Source: Lachnospiraceae bacterium (GTDB lineage: Bacteria; Bacillota; Clostridia; Lachnospirales; Lachnospiraceae). From it: a stretch of DNA of 48,014 nt. Shown in pieces: positions 25,494 to 33,123 of this stretch (position 1 is its first letter; each line of letters starts with the position of its first letter). The notes under the pieces were generated by a model. The model worked only from the letters and a program-made list of their open reading frames with translations, did not search any database and had not been told where the DNA came from. The position numbers were made by a program, and so were the translations under genes. The DNA is taken from NCBI GenBank assembly GCA_016290615.1, contig JAEEUS010000014.1, forward strand, positions 1-48,014. Reading direction: 5' to 3'.

Positions 25494-25569
25494 AAAAAAA
25501 CCTCCTTTACATGTCTGCGATAAATCGCCTTTAGCAACATGATTAAGGAGATAATGCGTTAACAAATAT
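25494..25569 (-). promoter_or_regulatory. Attenuator hairpins before the MFS gene
   Basis: In the transcript the anti-ribosome-site segment CTCCTTAATCATG (25538-25550) can pair with CATGTAAAGGAG (25502-25513), which holds the ribosome site; a small hairpin GCGAT-TT-ATCGC (25517-25528) closes the loop. The 3' arm is followed by seven T's (25494-25500), so the same structure could also act as a transcription terminator. A further arm, ATATTTGT (25562-25569), pairs perfectly with ACAAATAT (25630-25637) inside the leader gene, so a ribosome on the leader would disturb the fold. Confidence 0.7.
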
Positions 25570-25595
25570 CACTGAAAAATGGGCGCACTATCCCC

Positions 25596-25652
25596 TTAGG
25601 GAAGTACATAGTAACCATTAGTCAATTGAATATTTGTCATCTTCCAGTACAT
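25596..25652 (-). CDS. Leader peptide of the MFS gene
   Basis: An 18-codon frame, MYWKMTNIQLTNGYYVLP, ending in TAA, with GAAAGG eight bases upstream of its ATG and a consensus promoter 20 bases before that. It is too short for ordinary gene callers. The final Pro-stop and the Tyr-Tyr-Val-Leu-Pro run are plausible arrest residues (inference). Codons 5-8 form one arm of a stem with 25562-25569. Its role is likely to couple ribosome stalling to transporter expression. Confidence 0.7.
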   Translation of the reverse strand: MYWKMTNIQLTNGYYVLP

Positions 25653-25679
25653 AACTGATACCTTTCACTTGTTTTTGAC

Positions 25680-25708
25680 ATTGTATATAAAAATCTGTCT
25701 GATGTCAA
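25680..25708 (-). promoter_or_regulatory. Consensus sigma-A promoter of the leader-MFS transcript
   Basis: TTGACA (25703-25708), 17 bases, TACAAT (25680-25685) on the minus strand. The -35 overlaps the stop codon of the helicase gene. The start point would be about 25673, giving a leader of about 180 bases before the transporter ATG. Confidence 0.85.
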
Positions 25709-28116
25709 GCATTCCAGAACATATCAAGTTCTCTTGATATCGTATCGATATTCACTCTCTTTATGTTATGCCATTCCCTGGGGAAGAGTTCCTTGTACGA
25801 ACCATAGCCGAAACGGTAATCAAGCAGTGCCACTATTCCGGTATCCTCGTGAGTCCTTATCACGCGTCCGGCAGCCTGGAGCACCTTGTTGAAACCAGGA
25901 TATATGTATGCATATTTCATTCCTTCACCGTCTATATCATCAAAGTATTTCTTTATGAGCTCATTCTCGTCGCAGACCATTGGTATTCCGGTACCGACTA
26001 TGATCGATCCGATAAGACTGTCACCCTGAAGATCTATGCCTTCGGAAAATATACCGCCCAGCACGCAGAATCCTAAAAGACTGCTTGTTTCATCAATATC
26101 ATCCGATGCAGAAAACCTTGCAAGAAAATCCTCTCTTTCCTCTTCACTCATGCGATCATTTTGTATAAGAAGTCTGATATCACTCTCCCCGTAGCGATCG
26201 ATGTATGCATTGAATACATTATCGAGGAAACTGTAGGAAGGAAAGAATACCATGTATCTGCCGAAGTGAGCCGACACTATCTCATGGATATAGCCTGCTA
26301 TCTTTTCATACTGTGCTTTTGTACGTTCTGTATATCTGGTTGTCACTCCGTCAGCAAGATACAAGCCTCTCTTATCCGGATCAAATGTGGATCTGGCATA
26401 GACTTCATAATCAGTCTCATCTCCGCCAAGAAGGCTCTTGTAATACTGTATGGGGAGCAGTGTCGCAGAAAACAGGATGGAGCTTACTCCCTTTCTCATG
26501 CATTCGCTTAAGTTTCCGGAAGGGTCCACACAAAACAGTCTTACGATAAATTCATCCCTGTTTCTTGATCCGTAGATGATATACTTATCATCCATGAGTT
26601 CATATATATAAAGAAAATGCGATATCTCAAAATAAAACTCGAGAACCTCTTCCCTTACAGGAGAGGGCTGTTCGTTTTCCAGAAAATGCATCAGTCTGTC
26701 ATAGAGTCGTTCAACGCTTCTTATAAGAGAAGATATGTCATTAAATGTCTTATAACCGTTCTGAGACTCGTCAAGCTCTTTTCTAAGCTTAAGCATCTCC
26801 TTGTTGCAGCTTTCAAGTCTTCTTGAAAGAGTAGCATCCATTCCCTTTACGGCTCTTTTGATCTTTAGGATATGTTCCTTGTTAAGATCACCACTGTACA
26901 TATTTCTTCCGCGATCCACAAGATTATGGGCCTCGTCTATAAGAAAGATGCTTTCAGGCTGCTTGCCGTCCGCAAAGAATCTTTTAAGAGATACATGCGG
27001 ATCGAAAAGATAATTATAGTCACATATGATGGCATCGCAGAACAGACTTATATCGAGAGCAAACTCAAACGGACATATGCTGTACTTTAGCGCATACTCT
27101 TCAATCGTTTCTCTGTCATAGTCCTCTTCGTTTGTCAGAAGGTCAAACATTGCATCATTGACTCTGTCAAAGTGCCCCTTTGCATAAGGACAGGCATCGG
27201 GATTGCATATGCGTTCCTCCATAAAGCATATCTTGTCCTTGGCTGTCAGGATGATGCTCTTGAACCTGAGACCGTTTTTTCGCATAAGTTCTATGGTATC
27301 ACTGGCTACGGTACGGGTGATGGTCTTGGCAGTAAGGTAGAACATCCTTTGCGCCTTGCCTTCTCCTATAGCCTTTACTGACGGAAATACTGTAGCAATG
27401 GTCTTGCCCACACCTGTGGGTGCCTCCAAAAACAGTTTCTTTGTATGAACGATGGTATGATATACATGAGTGACAAGTTCCTTTTGTCCTTCACGGTAAT
27501 CATAGGGAAAAGATGCAGACTTGATGGATGCATCCCTTTTTATCTTCCAGTCCTGCTCCATATCCACCCATTTCATGTATTCTTTCATGAGTGATTCAAA
27601 CCACTGCTCAAGTTCGGCAAAGAAATAGGTATGATTGAATCTTTTTATCTCTTCCGTATCCATGTTCACATATGTCATCTGGACTTCGATGTTTAAAAGT
27701 CCGTTCTGTTTCGCATATATAAATGCATAGCACTTGGCCTGAGCTAAATGAACAGGATCGGGATATTCCATCTTATCTAAATGTCTGTATGTGCCCTTTA
27801 TCTCATCAATGATGGTTATTTCGTCATCGATTATCCCGTCCGCTCTTCCGTCTACGGTAACTGATGTCATATCTATGTTAAGAGGATTGTCCGCCGACGT
27901 TTCTATCATATCCGATATGCGACTGTTATCGATATATGTGTATGAGAGCGGAACCTCCGATCTGTAGTTTCCTCCCATCGATCTTTGGATCTTTCGATGA
28001 AGTCTTCCGCCTTCCTGCATAGCCGTAACCGCATCATGTGCTATTCTGTTGTCTATGTCCCCCTCTCTTAGCAAAAACTCCACCAGAGCACGGACGGATA
28101 TCTGAACGTTACGCAT
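25705..28116 (-). CDS. XPD/DinG-type superfamily 2 helicase with N-terminal Cas4-like nuclease domain
   Basis: 803 residues. The N-terminal domain (about 1-185) has PD-(D/E)XK nuclease residues: His40, Asp93 (GRADG), Glu105-Lys107 (DEIK) and QxxxY (Gln126, Tyr130). The helicase has Walker A APTGVGKT (233-240), four Cys for an iron-sulfur cluster (298, 305, 310, 349), DEAH (395-398) and a C-terminal motif VI-like QAAGRVIR. Such proteins unwind 5' to 3' and are linked to repair or replication-fork processing. The N-terminus ISVRALVEFLLREGDID is typical of the family, so the start is right although there is no ribosome site; the -10 box lies only six bases upstream. Confidence 0.92.
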   Translation of the reverse strand: MRNVQISVRALVEFLLREGDIDNRIAHDAVTAMQEGGRLHRKIQRSMGGNYRSEVPLSYTYIDNSRISDMIETSADNPLNIDMTSVTVDGRADGIIDDEITIIDEIKGTYRHLDKMEYPDPVHLAQAKCYAFIYAKQNGLLNIEVQMTYVNMDTEEIKRFNHTYFFAELEQWFESLMKEYMKWVDMEQDWKIKRDASIKSASFPYDYREGQKELVTHVYHTIVHTKKLFLEAPTGVGKTIATVFPSVKAIGEGKAQRMFYLTAKTITRTVASDTIELMRKNGLRFKSIILTAKDKICFMEERICNPDACPYAKGHFDRVNDAMFDLLTNEEDYDRETIEEYALKYSICPFEFALDISLFCDAIICDYNYLFDPHVSLKRFFADGKQPESIFLIDEAHNLVDRGRNMYSGDLNKEHILKIKRAVKGMDATLSRRLESCNKEMLKLRKELDESQNGYKTFNDISSLIRSVERLYDRLMHFLENEQPSPVREEVLEFYFEISHFLYIYELMDDKYIIYGSRNRDEFIVRLFCVDPSGNLSECMRKGVSSILFSATLLPIQYYKSLLGGDETDYEVYARSTFDPDKRGLYLADGVTTRYTERTKAQYEKIAGYIHEIVSAHFGRYMVFFPSYSFLDNVFNAYIDRYGESDIRLLIQNDRMSEEEREDFLARFSASDDIDETSSLLGFCVLGGIFSEGIDLQGDSLIGSIIVGTGIPMVCDENELIKKYFDDIDGEGMKYAYIYPGFNKVLQAAGRVIRTHEDTGIVALLDYRFGYGSYKELFPREWHNIKRVNIDTISRELDMFWNA

Positions 28117-28122
28117 AATGAT

Positions 28123-28152
28123 ATTATATTACACATTAAATGAACTTGCTAA
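28123..28152 (-). promoter_or_regulatory. Promoter of the helicase gene, predicted to give a leaderless message
   Basis: TTAGCA (28147-28152), 18 bases, TATAAT (28123-28128) on the minus strand. The transcript would begin within a base or two of the ATG at 28116, and no ribosome site is present. Confidence 0.5.
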
Positions 28153-28155
28153 CAT

Positions 28156-28185
28156 ATAAAAACGGCCTTCCTGTTCGGAAGACCG
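28156..28185 (-). terminator. Rho-independent terminator of murA
   Basis: A nine-base stem (28163-28171 with 28177-28185, one G-U pair), a five-base loop, then TTTTTATATG on the minus strand, nine bases after the murA stop. Confidence 0.88.
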
Positions 28186-28193
28186 CTAAGTGC

Positions 28194-29486
28194 TTAAACA
28201 ACTTTCAGTTTAAATCTCTGTATCTCTTTTTCAGTGTTAACTTTTTCTATCATGGCTCCAAGACCTCTAAGCTTCTCATCAAAGTCCTCATAGCCTCTTT
28301 CGATGTACTTGATATCCTCTACAGTCGTATATCCTTCAGCAGCAAGTCCTGCAAGAACAAGTGCTGCTCCGGCTCTCAGATCGGGAGCGGATATTGATGC
28401 ACCGGTATACTTGTCTACTCCGTCTATTATCGCAACGCTGCCCTCAACCTTTATGTTGGCACCCATGCGCGTAAGTTCATCGACATATCTGAATCTGTTC
28501 TCAAACAGACTCTCCGTTACTATGCTGGTTCCTTTTGAAAGACCGAGCGCAACCGTTATCTGCGGCTGCATATCCGTCGGAAATCCGGGATAGGGAAGAG
28601 TATTAACATGAGTATGTCCGAGTCTCTTTGAAGCAACGACTCTGACAGCTTCATCGGATTCCTCTATCTCGCATCCTATTTCCAAAAGCTTTGAGCTTAT
28701 TGATTCCAGATGCTTAGGGATTACATTCTTTACTGTAACATCACCCTTGGTGATAGCTGCGGCAAACATGAATGTTCCGGCTTCGATCTGATCAGGGATT
28801 ATAGCATAATCGGTTCCATGAAGCTTGGGCACACCCTTGATACGGATAACATCCGTACCGGCACCTCTTACGCTTGCTCCCATTCTGTTAAGGAAGTTGG
28901 CAACATCAACAACATGAGGCTCTTTTGCCGCATTTTCGATTATGGTCCTGCCTTCAGCTAAAACCGCTGCCATCATAACATTGATGGTCGCTCCTACAGA
29001 AACCTTATCCAGATATATATGACCGCTGTGCAGTTTCTCTGCCTTAGCGATTATGATTCCGTGGCTTATCTCAACCTTTGCTCCCAGAGCCCTGAATCCT
29101 TTGATATGAAGATCGATAGGTCTGCTGCCTATGTTGCAGCCGCCGGGTAGAGCAACCTCAGCTTCATTATACTTTCCAAGCAGTGCGCCTATCAGATAAT
29201 ATGAGGCTCTGATCTTCTTTATAGATTCATCGTCTATGGTCTGTATTCTTATATTGGAAGCATTGATCTTTACGGTATGTCTGTCAATACGCTCCACGAT
29301 GACACCGATGCTTTCCATTGCCTGGATCATAACATTGGTATCTCTCACATCAGGAACATTTTCTATCAATACCGTCTCATCAGTCATGGTGGCTGCTGCA
29401 AGTATAGCCAGAGCGGCATTCTTTGCCCCGCCTATCTCTACCTCGCCAACAAGCGGCGAGCCACCTTTGATCACATATTGTTCCAT
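28194..29486 (-). CDS. murA: UDP-N-acetylglucosamine 1-carboxyvinyltransferase
   Basis: 430 residues, full length. The substrate-binding Lys22 is in GGAKNAAL, the catalytic Cys117 in LPGGCNIGSRP, and DLRAGAALVLAGLAAEG and the double EPSP-synthase fold repeats are intact. It performs the first committed step of peptidoglycan synthesis, transferring enolpyruvyl from PEP to UDP-GlcNAc in the cytoplasm. The Cys at the active site implies the usual fosfomycin-sensitive form. Firmicutes often have two copies; this one follows a peptidoglycan hydrolase gene but has its own promoter and terminator. Confidence 0.96.
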   Translation of the reverse strand: MEQYVIKGGSPLVGEVEIGGAKNAALAILAAATMTDETVLIENVPDVRDTNVMIQAMESIGVIVERIDRHTVKINASNIRIQTIDDESIKKIRASYYLIGALLGKYNEAEVALPGGCNIGSRPIDLHIKGFRALGAKVEISHGIIIAKAEKLHSGHIYLDKVSVGATINVMMAAVLAEGRTIIENAAKEPHVVDVANFLNRMGASVRGAGTDVIRIKGVPKLHGTDYAIIPDQIEAGTFMFAAAITKGDVTVKNVIPKHLESISSKLLEIGCEIEESDEAVRVVASKRLGHTHVNTLPYPGFPTDMQPQITVALGLSKGTSIVTESLFENRFRYVDELTRMGANIKVEGSVAIIDGVDKYTGASISAPDLRAGAALVLAGLAAEGYTTVEDIKYIERGYEDFDEKLRGLGAMIEKVNTEKEIQRFKLKVV

Positions 29487-29542
29487 ATTAACCTCTTGGT
29501 TTTATCTATATATAGTATACCGAAAATTCAATCATCTAAATA

Positions 29543-29562
29543 TTGTATTCAAATAAATACAA
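29543..29562. promoter_or_regulatory. Inverted repeat in the murA leader
   Basis: TTGTATT and AATACAA arms of seven bases with a six-base centre, about 10 bases downstream of the murA -10 box. It may be an operator or an mRNA hairpin; no T-tract follows. Confidence 0.35.
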
Positions 29563-29570
29563 CCTAGTTT

Positions 29571-29599
29571 AGTATACACGCATCTGCATGATTTGTAAA
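29571..29599 (-). promoter_or_regulatory. Sigma-A promoter of murA
   Basis: TTTACA (29594-29599), 17 bases, TATACT (29571-29576) on the minus strand, starting seven bases after the stop codon of the M23 gene. The ribosome site GAGGT precedes the murA ATG. Confidence 0.7.
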
Positions 29600-29606
29600 C
29601 CGAACA

Positions 29607-31190
29607 TCAATTCAGATACTTGAGCGGGTTGACTGCGGTGCCGTTTACCCTGATCTCAAAGTGCAGGTGAGGGCCCGTACTTACGCCGGAGTTACCGCTG
29701 AGAGCTATCTTGTCTCCCTGACGTACCGTCTGGCCGACACTTACAAGAACCTTGCTCAGATGTCCGTATCTTGTCTCTTTACCGTCCGGATGCTGGATAT
29801 ATACAACATATCCGTATCCCTTCGCCCAGCCGGCCTTGGTAACCTTACCGCCCGATGAAGCCATGACAGTTGATCCCTTTGCGATCGCCCAGTCTACACC
29901 CTGGTGATTGCTTGACGCACCTCTTGTAGGAGCATTTCTTCTTCCGAATGTAGAAGACAAACGTCCTCCGGAAACAGGCTTGATATATGTAGGAGGTATC
30001 TTTGTTCCGCGCTCCACGATCTTGGGAATCGCTTCAAGAAGTACCTCTTCCTTTATCACTTCTCTGCTTATCTCCTTGTCGTTGAGATAATTGATCTGAG
30101 CAACGATGTTTCTATGACCCGCACTCGGCTCCTGTCTTGTGACACGATCGGTCGTATACCATTCGTCATTTTCGATATACTGAACTTCCGCGTCATAGTC
30201 TTCTTCTATATATTCCTGTTCCACTCTGTTTATTGACAGCGGCGGTTCGGGATTTGTGATTATTATCTCCTGTCCGACCCTTATCATTGAGTTTTCATCC
30301 TCAATGGCATCATTAAGGGATATTATCTTTTCCATGGGGATATCCATAGCCATCGATATGCCAGAAAGCGTATCGCCTGACTGAACCTCATAGACGACAT
30401 TCTTGTCCTGACTGGCTGTTATTCCCTCTATGGCCGTATCTACATTTTCGAGCTGACTTTCTGCCACATATGCATCGACTATCTCGATCTGATTGTCGAA
30501 AGCAAGGCTTAATAGGCCGTAGTCATAATCATCAAAACTCTTTTTTTCCTGCTCGCTTTCCTCGTTTGAAAGAGCTTCAACGCACAGCTTCTCAAATCCT
30601 GCGCCATTTAATGTTGCAGGAGTGTTATTATCCTCTTCAGCCTCGGATTTTTCTACTATGGCTGCGGTGAGAGCATTCAGTTCTCTGTCATGATCCTTTT
30701 CAAGAGATACACTGTATTCATGATCAATATCATATTTATCCACAGCCGCCTGCAAAACGCTCTTTACATCGTCAACGGTGGCAAGATTTACGGTATATGT
30801 ACCGATCTTTACGGTATAGGCAGGCTTCAAGCCCTCATGTACACTGCCTGACAGCTTATTTACCATATTTTCGAGCACGGTCTTTTCGGAATCTGTCTCG
30901 CCGAACATGACCTCGCTGCCTTCGGTGCTTACTGAAGCCTCGACAAACATAAAGGCATCAGAATTAGATGCAACCTTTCGTCTTGCATCTATTAACAGTT
31001 TGTCAATATCTGTCTGCTTTCCTACCGTGCCGACATATTCATTGTTGAGAAAAACTTTGAAGATATTGTTTCCTTCAGACTTGATCTTTTGATACTGAGG
31101 AATGAATATTATATTAAGAAAAATCACTAAAAAGGACATTTTGAGCATGACTGCTCTTGTCCTTTTGTAGTGTTTGGTAATAAATCTCAT
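29607..31190 (-). CDS. LysM-G5-M23 peptidoglycan endopeptidase, membrane-anchored
   Basis: 527 residues. A basic N-terminus and membrane helix (about 16-32), an extracellular region with coiled or mixed segments, LysM (about 266-312, SGDTLSGIS), G5-like domain (about 316-397) and M23 peptidase (about 408-522). The zinc ligands are His429 and Asp433 (NHQGVD) and His510 (HLHFE), with His508 and His477 nearby. It should cut peptide cross-links in the wall and bind glycan. There is no good ribosome site; its ATG lies nine bases after the stop of the helical repeat protein, so translation is likely coupled and the two act together. Confidence 0.93.
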   Translation of the reverse strand: MRFITKHYKRTRAVMLKMSFLVIFLNIIFIPQYQKIKSEGNNIFKVFLNNEYVGTVGKQTDIDKLLIDARRKVASNSDAFMFVEASVSTEGSEVMFGETDSEKTVLENMVNKLSGSVHEGLKPAYTVKIGTYTVNLATVDDVKSVLQAAVDKYDIDHEYSVSLEKDHDRELNALTAAIVEKSEAEEDNNTPATLNGAGFEKLCVEALSNEESEQEKKSFDDYDYGLLSLAFDNQIEIVDAYVAESQLENVDTAIEGITASQDKNVVYEVQSGDTLSGISMAMDIPMEKIISLNDAIEDENSMIRVGQEIIITNPEPPLSINRVEQEYIEEDYDAEVQYIENDEWYTTDRVTRQEPSAGHRNIVAQINYLNDKEISREVIKEEVLLEAIPKIVERGTKIPPTYIKPVSGGRLSSTFGRRNAPTRGASSNHQGVDWAIAKGSTVMASSGGKVTKAGWAKGYGYVVYIQHPDGKETRYGHLSKVLVSVGQTVRQGDKIALSGNSGVSTGPHLHFEIRVNGTAVNPLKYLN

Positions 31191-31199
31191 AATAACTTG

Positions 31200-32240
31200 T
31201 TAGAAAATTCCCATTGTATGGAGCACAAGCACTGCAAGGATGATGATATCCAATGCAAAGTTAACAACTCCGAGTACAACCGGCAGTTTTGAACCGTCTT
31301 TTCCTGCGCTTTCTATATATCCCCTTATAGCTTTTGTCTGATCCGCAAGGCTGTCATCAACCGCGGCCTGAACATTTCTGTATACTTTGACATTTTCAGT
31401 ATGGATAGCTTCATGAACATCATCAAACTGGGCATCCAGATAGGTCTGGTCCATAGCGGGAGCTTCGCCCTTTACAACATCACCGCTTGCCTGCTTGATA
31501 GCTTCAAGTCCGTCTGCCACAACCTGCTTGATTGTTTCGGTTGCCTCGGCACTAGCCTGCTTGATGTTCTCTGTTGCTTCAACAGATGCCTGCTTTATAG
31601 TCTCGGTAGCTTCTGCACTTGCCTGCTTGATGCTTTCAACATTCTCAGTTGAAGACTGCTTCATGCCCTCTATGCCGCTGTCGCATGCTTCCTTAACGGA
31701 TTCGGCAGCTTTTGTAAGGCTCTCTATACTGTCATTTGCTTTTCCACTTACAGAAGAAACCGCATCATCGGATGCTCTCTTTACGGATGCAACCGCATCA
31801 TCAGCTGAACGCTTAAGCGAATCGATCGCTTCTTCTGAAGAAGCCTTCATTCCAGATGCATTCTCCGAATTTGCTTTTACAGCCTCGAGTACGCTGTCGG
31901 AATTTGTCTTAAGTGCCGCTACAATCTCTTCCGTAGAGCTCTTTGTTGCTGCTATTGCCTTTTCAGATGCTCTCATGGATGCTGCCATGATCTCTTCTGA
32001 ATCGATCGCGGGTGCTGCTTCCTTTGAAGGCATGCTTCCCGCTTCCGTAAGCATATCACTAACTTTGGAAGCCGATTCGATGTTCTTTAGGTTTACCTGC
32101 TTCATCTCCTGAAGGAGTTCCTCATAGCTTGCAAGCTGATCCTTAAGGCGCTGGCTCTCTCTTGCTTCGGCAGCAGAGTTGGCATTGATCATATCATTTG
32201 CCACTGTTTTTTGTGCAAGTTTGTCAATAAAAGTATCCAT
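31200..32240 (-). CDS. Helical 11-residue-repeat protein with C-terminal membrane anchor
   Basis: 346 residues from the ATG at 32240 (GGAGGA six bases upstream). About fifteen hendecads fill residues 90-255, such as ASAEATETIKQ, ASVEATENIKQ and SSEEAIDSLKR. The last four (DNA 31491-31622) are almost exact 33-base repeats. The C-terminus is a single hydrophobic helix (about 320-341). Eleven-residue repeats form long 11/3 helices, as in apolipoproteins, synuclein, phasins and perilipins, and may lie on a membrane or polymer surface. The family is not recognised beyond that. It is followed by an M23 peptidase and preceded by three 11-base direct repeats. Confidence 0.8.
   Translation of the reverse strand: MDTFIDKLAQKTVANDMINANSAAEARESQRLKDQLASYEELLQEMKQVNLKNIESASKVSDMLTEAGSMPSKEAAPAIDSEEIMAASMRASEKAIAATKSSTEEIVAALKTNSDSVLEAVKANSENASGMKASSEEAIDSLKRSADDAVASVKRASDDAVSSVSGKANDSIESLTKAAESVKEACDSGIEGMKQSSTENVESIKQASAEATETIKQASVEATENIKQASAEATETIKQVVADGLEAIKQASGDVVKGEAPAMDQTYLDAQFDDVHEAIHTENVKVYRNVQAAVDDSLADQTKAIRGYIESAGKDGSKLPVVLGVVNFALDIIILAVLVLHTMGIF
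31491..31622 (-). repeat. 33-base tandem repeats coding 11-residue units
   Basis: Four consecutive units within the helical repeat protein (ASAEATETIKQ, ASVEATENIKQ, ASAEATETIKQ, VVADGLEAIKQ). The first and third are the same at the protein level, showing recent expansion by slippage or unequal crossover. Confidence 0.8.
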
Positions 32241-32272
32241 AGCTTCCTCCATTTAGTAATTTTTACTATATA

Positions 32273-32300
32273 TTCATAGTCTGTTCATAATTTATTCATA
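32273..32300 (+). promoter_or_regulatory. Three TTCATA direct repeats with an 11-base period
   Basis: TTCATA at 32273-32278, 32284-32289 and 32295-32300, each separated by five bases. This is the layout of OmpR/PhoB-family response-regulator sites, such as the PhoP/PhoB box with its 11-base period. They lie 33-60 bases before the start of the helical repeat gene. Confidence 0.5.
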
Positions 32301-32341
32301 AATGCTAATTATAATCAACTTATAAGGTTGATACAGACTAT
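32276..32341. repeat. Nested inverted repeats upstream of the helical repeat gene
   Basis: ATAGTCTGT (32276-32284) and ACAGACTAT (32333-32341) are perfect nine-base arms. Just inside the right arm lies a second inverted repeat, ATCAAC (32314-32319) and GTTGAT (32327-32332). Together they could form a branched RNA or DNA structure overlapping the TTCATA repeats. Confidence 0.45.
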
Positions 32342-32360
32342 AGGTAATTTTTTCATAATA

Positions 32361-32386
32361 GCCCGGGTGCCGCGAGGTATCCGGGC
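32361..32386 (-). terminator. Possible terminator hairpin after the alarmone synthetase gene
   Basis: GC-rich imperfect stem (GCCCGG/CCGGGC plus inner pairs) about 20 bases after the stop. The tail TATTATGAAAAAATT is not T-rich, so termination is uncertain. Confidence 0.35.
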
Positions 32387-32406
32387 ACTCCTCATTTTAT
32401 GGGCAT

Positions 32407-33051
32407 TTAAAAGTCGTCATCTTCAAGCGCTCTGATCTCATCATTCAGTGCAAGCATCCTTGCATCAAGATCAGATACCATGCGCGCACATTCCTTTAAC
32501 TCGTTCTTGATATGCTCAGGTGCATTTCCCTCGAACTTGTAGTGGATCTTGTGCTCCAAACTTGCCCAGAAATCCATGGCTACGGTCCTTATCTGAATCT
32601 CGACTTTCGCATTTACCATCTTGTCCGACAAAAAGATAGGCACGGTCACCAGCATATGATAACTCTTATATCCGCTCTCCTTGGGATTCTTGATGTAGTC
32701 CTTGATAGATAAGACCTTTATATCATTCTGATTTCCGATCATCTCGGCTACTCTGTATATATCCGATGTGAATGAACATATGACTCTGATTCCGGCAATG
32801 TCATTGACGTGCTCAACCATGTTTTCAATGGTAGATTCATATCCCTTCTTCTTGAGCTTTTTGACTATGCTCTCGGAAGTCTTCATTCTTGCCTTGATAT
32901 GCTCTATCGGATTATAACGATGAACCTGCTGAAATTCATCGTTTAGTATCTCCAGTTTGGTCCCTATCTCTTTAAGGGCCGAATTGTATACCAAAGTAAC
33001 CTCCATCCAGCTGTCTATAGGATCAGGTTCTCTGTTTGAATTACTACCCAT
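32407..33051 (-). CDS. Small alarmone synthetase (RelP/RelQ-type (p)ppGpp synthetase)
   Basis: 214 residues, a single synthetase domain with no hydrolase or TGS region. Key elements are IKARMKTSESI (ATP site), DIAGIRV (the catalytic Asp region), NPKESGYKSYH (G-loop) and VEIQIRTVAMDFWASLEHKI. The C-terminal helices (ARMVSDLDARM) support the tetramer form of the group. It makes pppGpp/ppGpp or pGpp from ATP and guanine nucleotides, often under wall or antibiotic stress. A strong promoter is at 33087-33115. Confidence 0.93.
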   Translation of the reverse strand: MGSNSNREPDPIDSWMEVTLVYNSALKEIGTKLEILNDEFQQVHRYNPIEHIKARMKTSESIVKKLKKKGYESTIENMVEHVNDIAGIRVICSFTSDIYRVAEMIGNQNDIKVLSIKDYIKNPKESGYKSYHMLVTVPIFLSDKMVNAKVEIQIRTVAMDFWASLEHKIHYKFEGNAPEHIKNELKECARMVSDLDARMLALNDEIRALEDDDF

Positions 33052-33086
33052 CTGCTTCCTTCCGTATTAAATCTCCCCAAAGATTT

Positions 33087-33115
33087 ATTATACCATAACA
33101 CAGACTATCGCTCAA
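33087..33115 (-). promoter_or_regulatory. Promoter of the small alarmone synthetase gene
   Basis: TTGAGC (33110-33115), 17 bases, TATAAT (33087-33092) with a TGG extension, on the minus strand. The start point is about 33080, 29 bases before the ATG. Confidence 0.75.
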
Positions 33116-33123
33116 GTTTACGC

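Noticed and set aside
31495-32112. Long open frame on the plus strand (about 205 codons) opposite the helical repeat protein
   Set aside because: It is the mirror of the repetitive Ala/Ser/Glu codons of the real gene, has no ribosome site and reads as low-complexity Ser/Ala/Leu.
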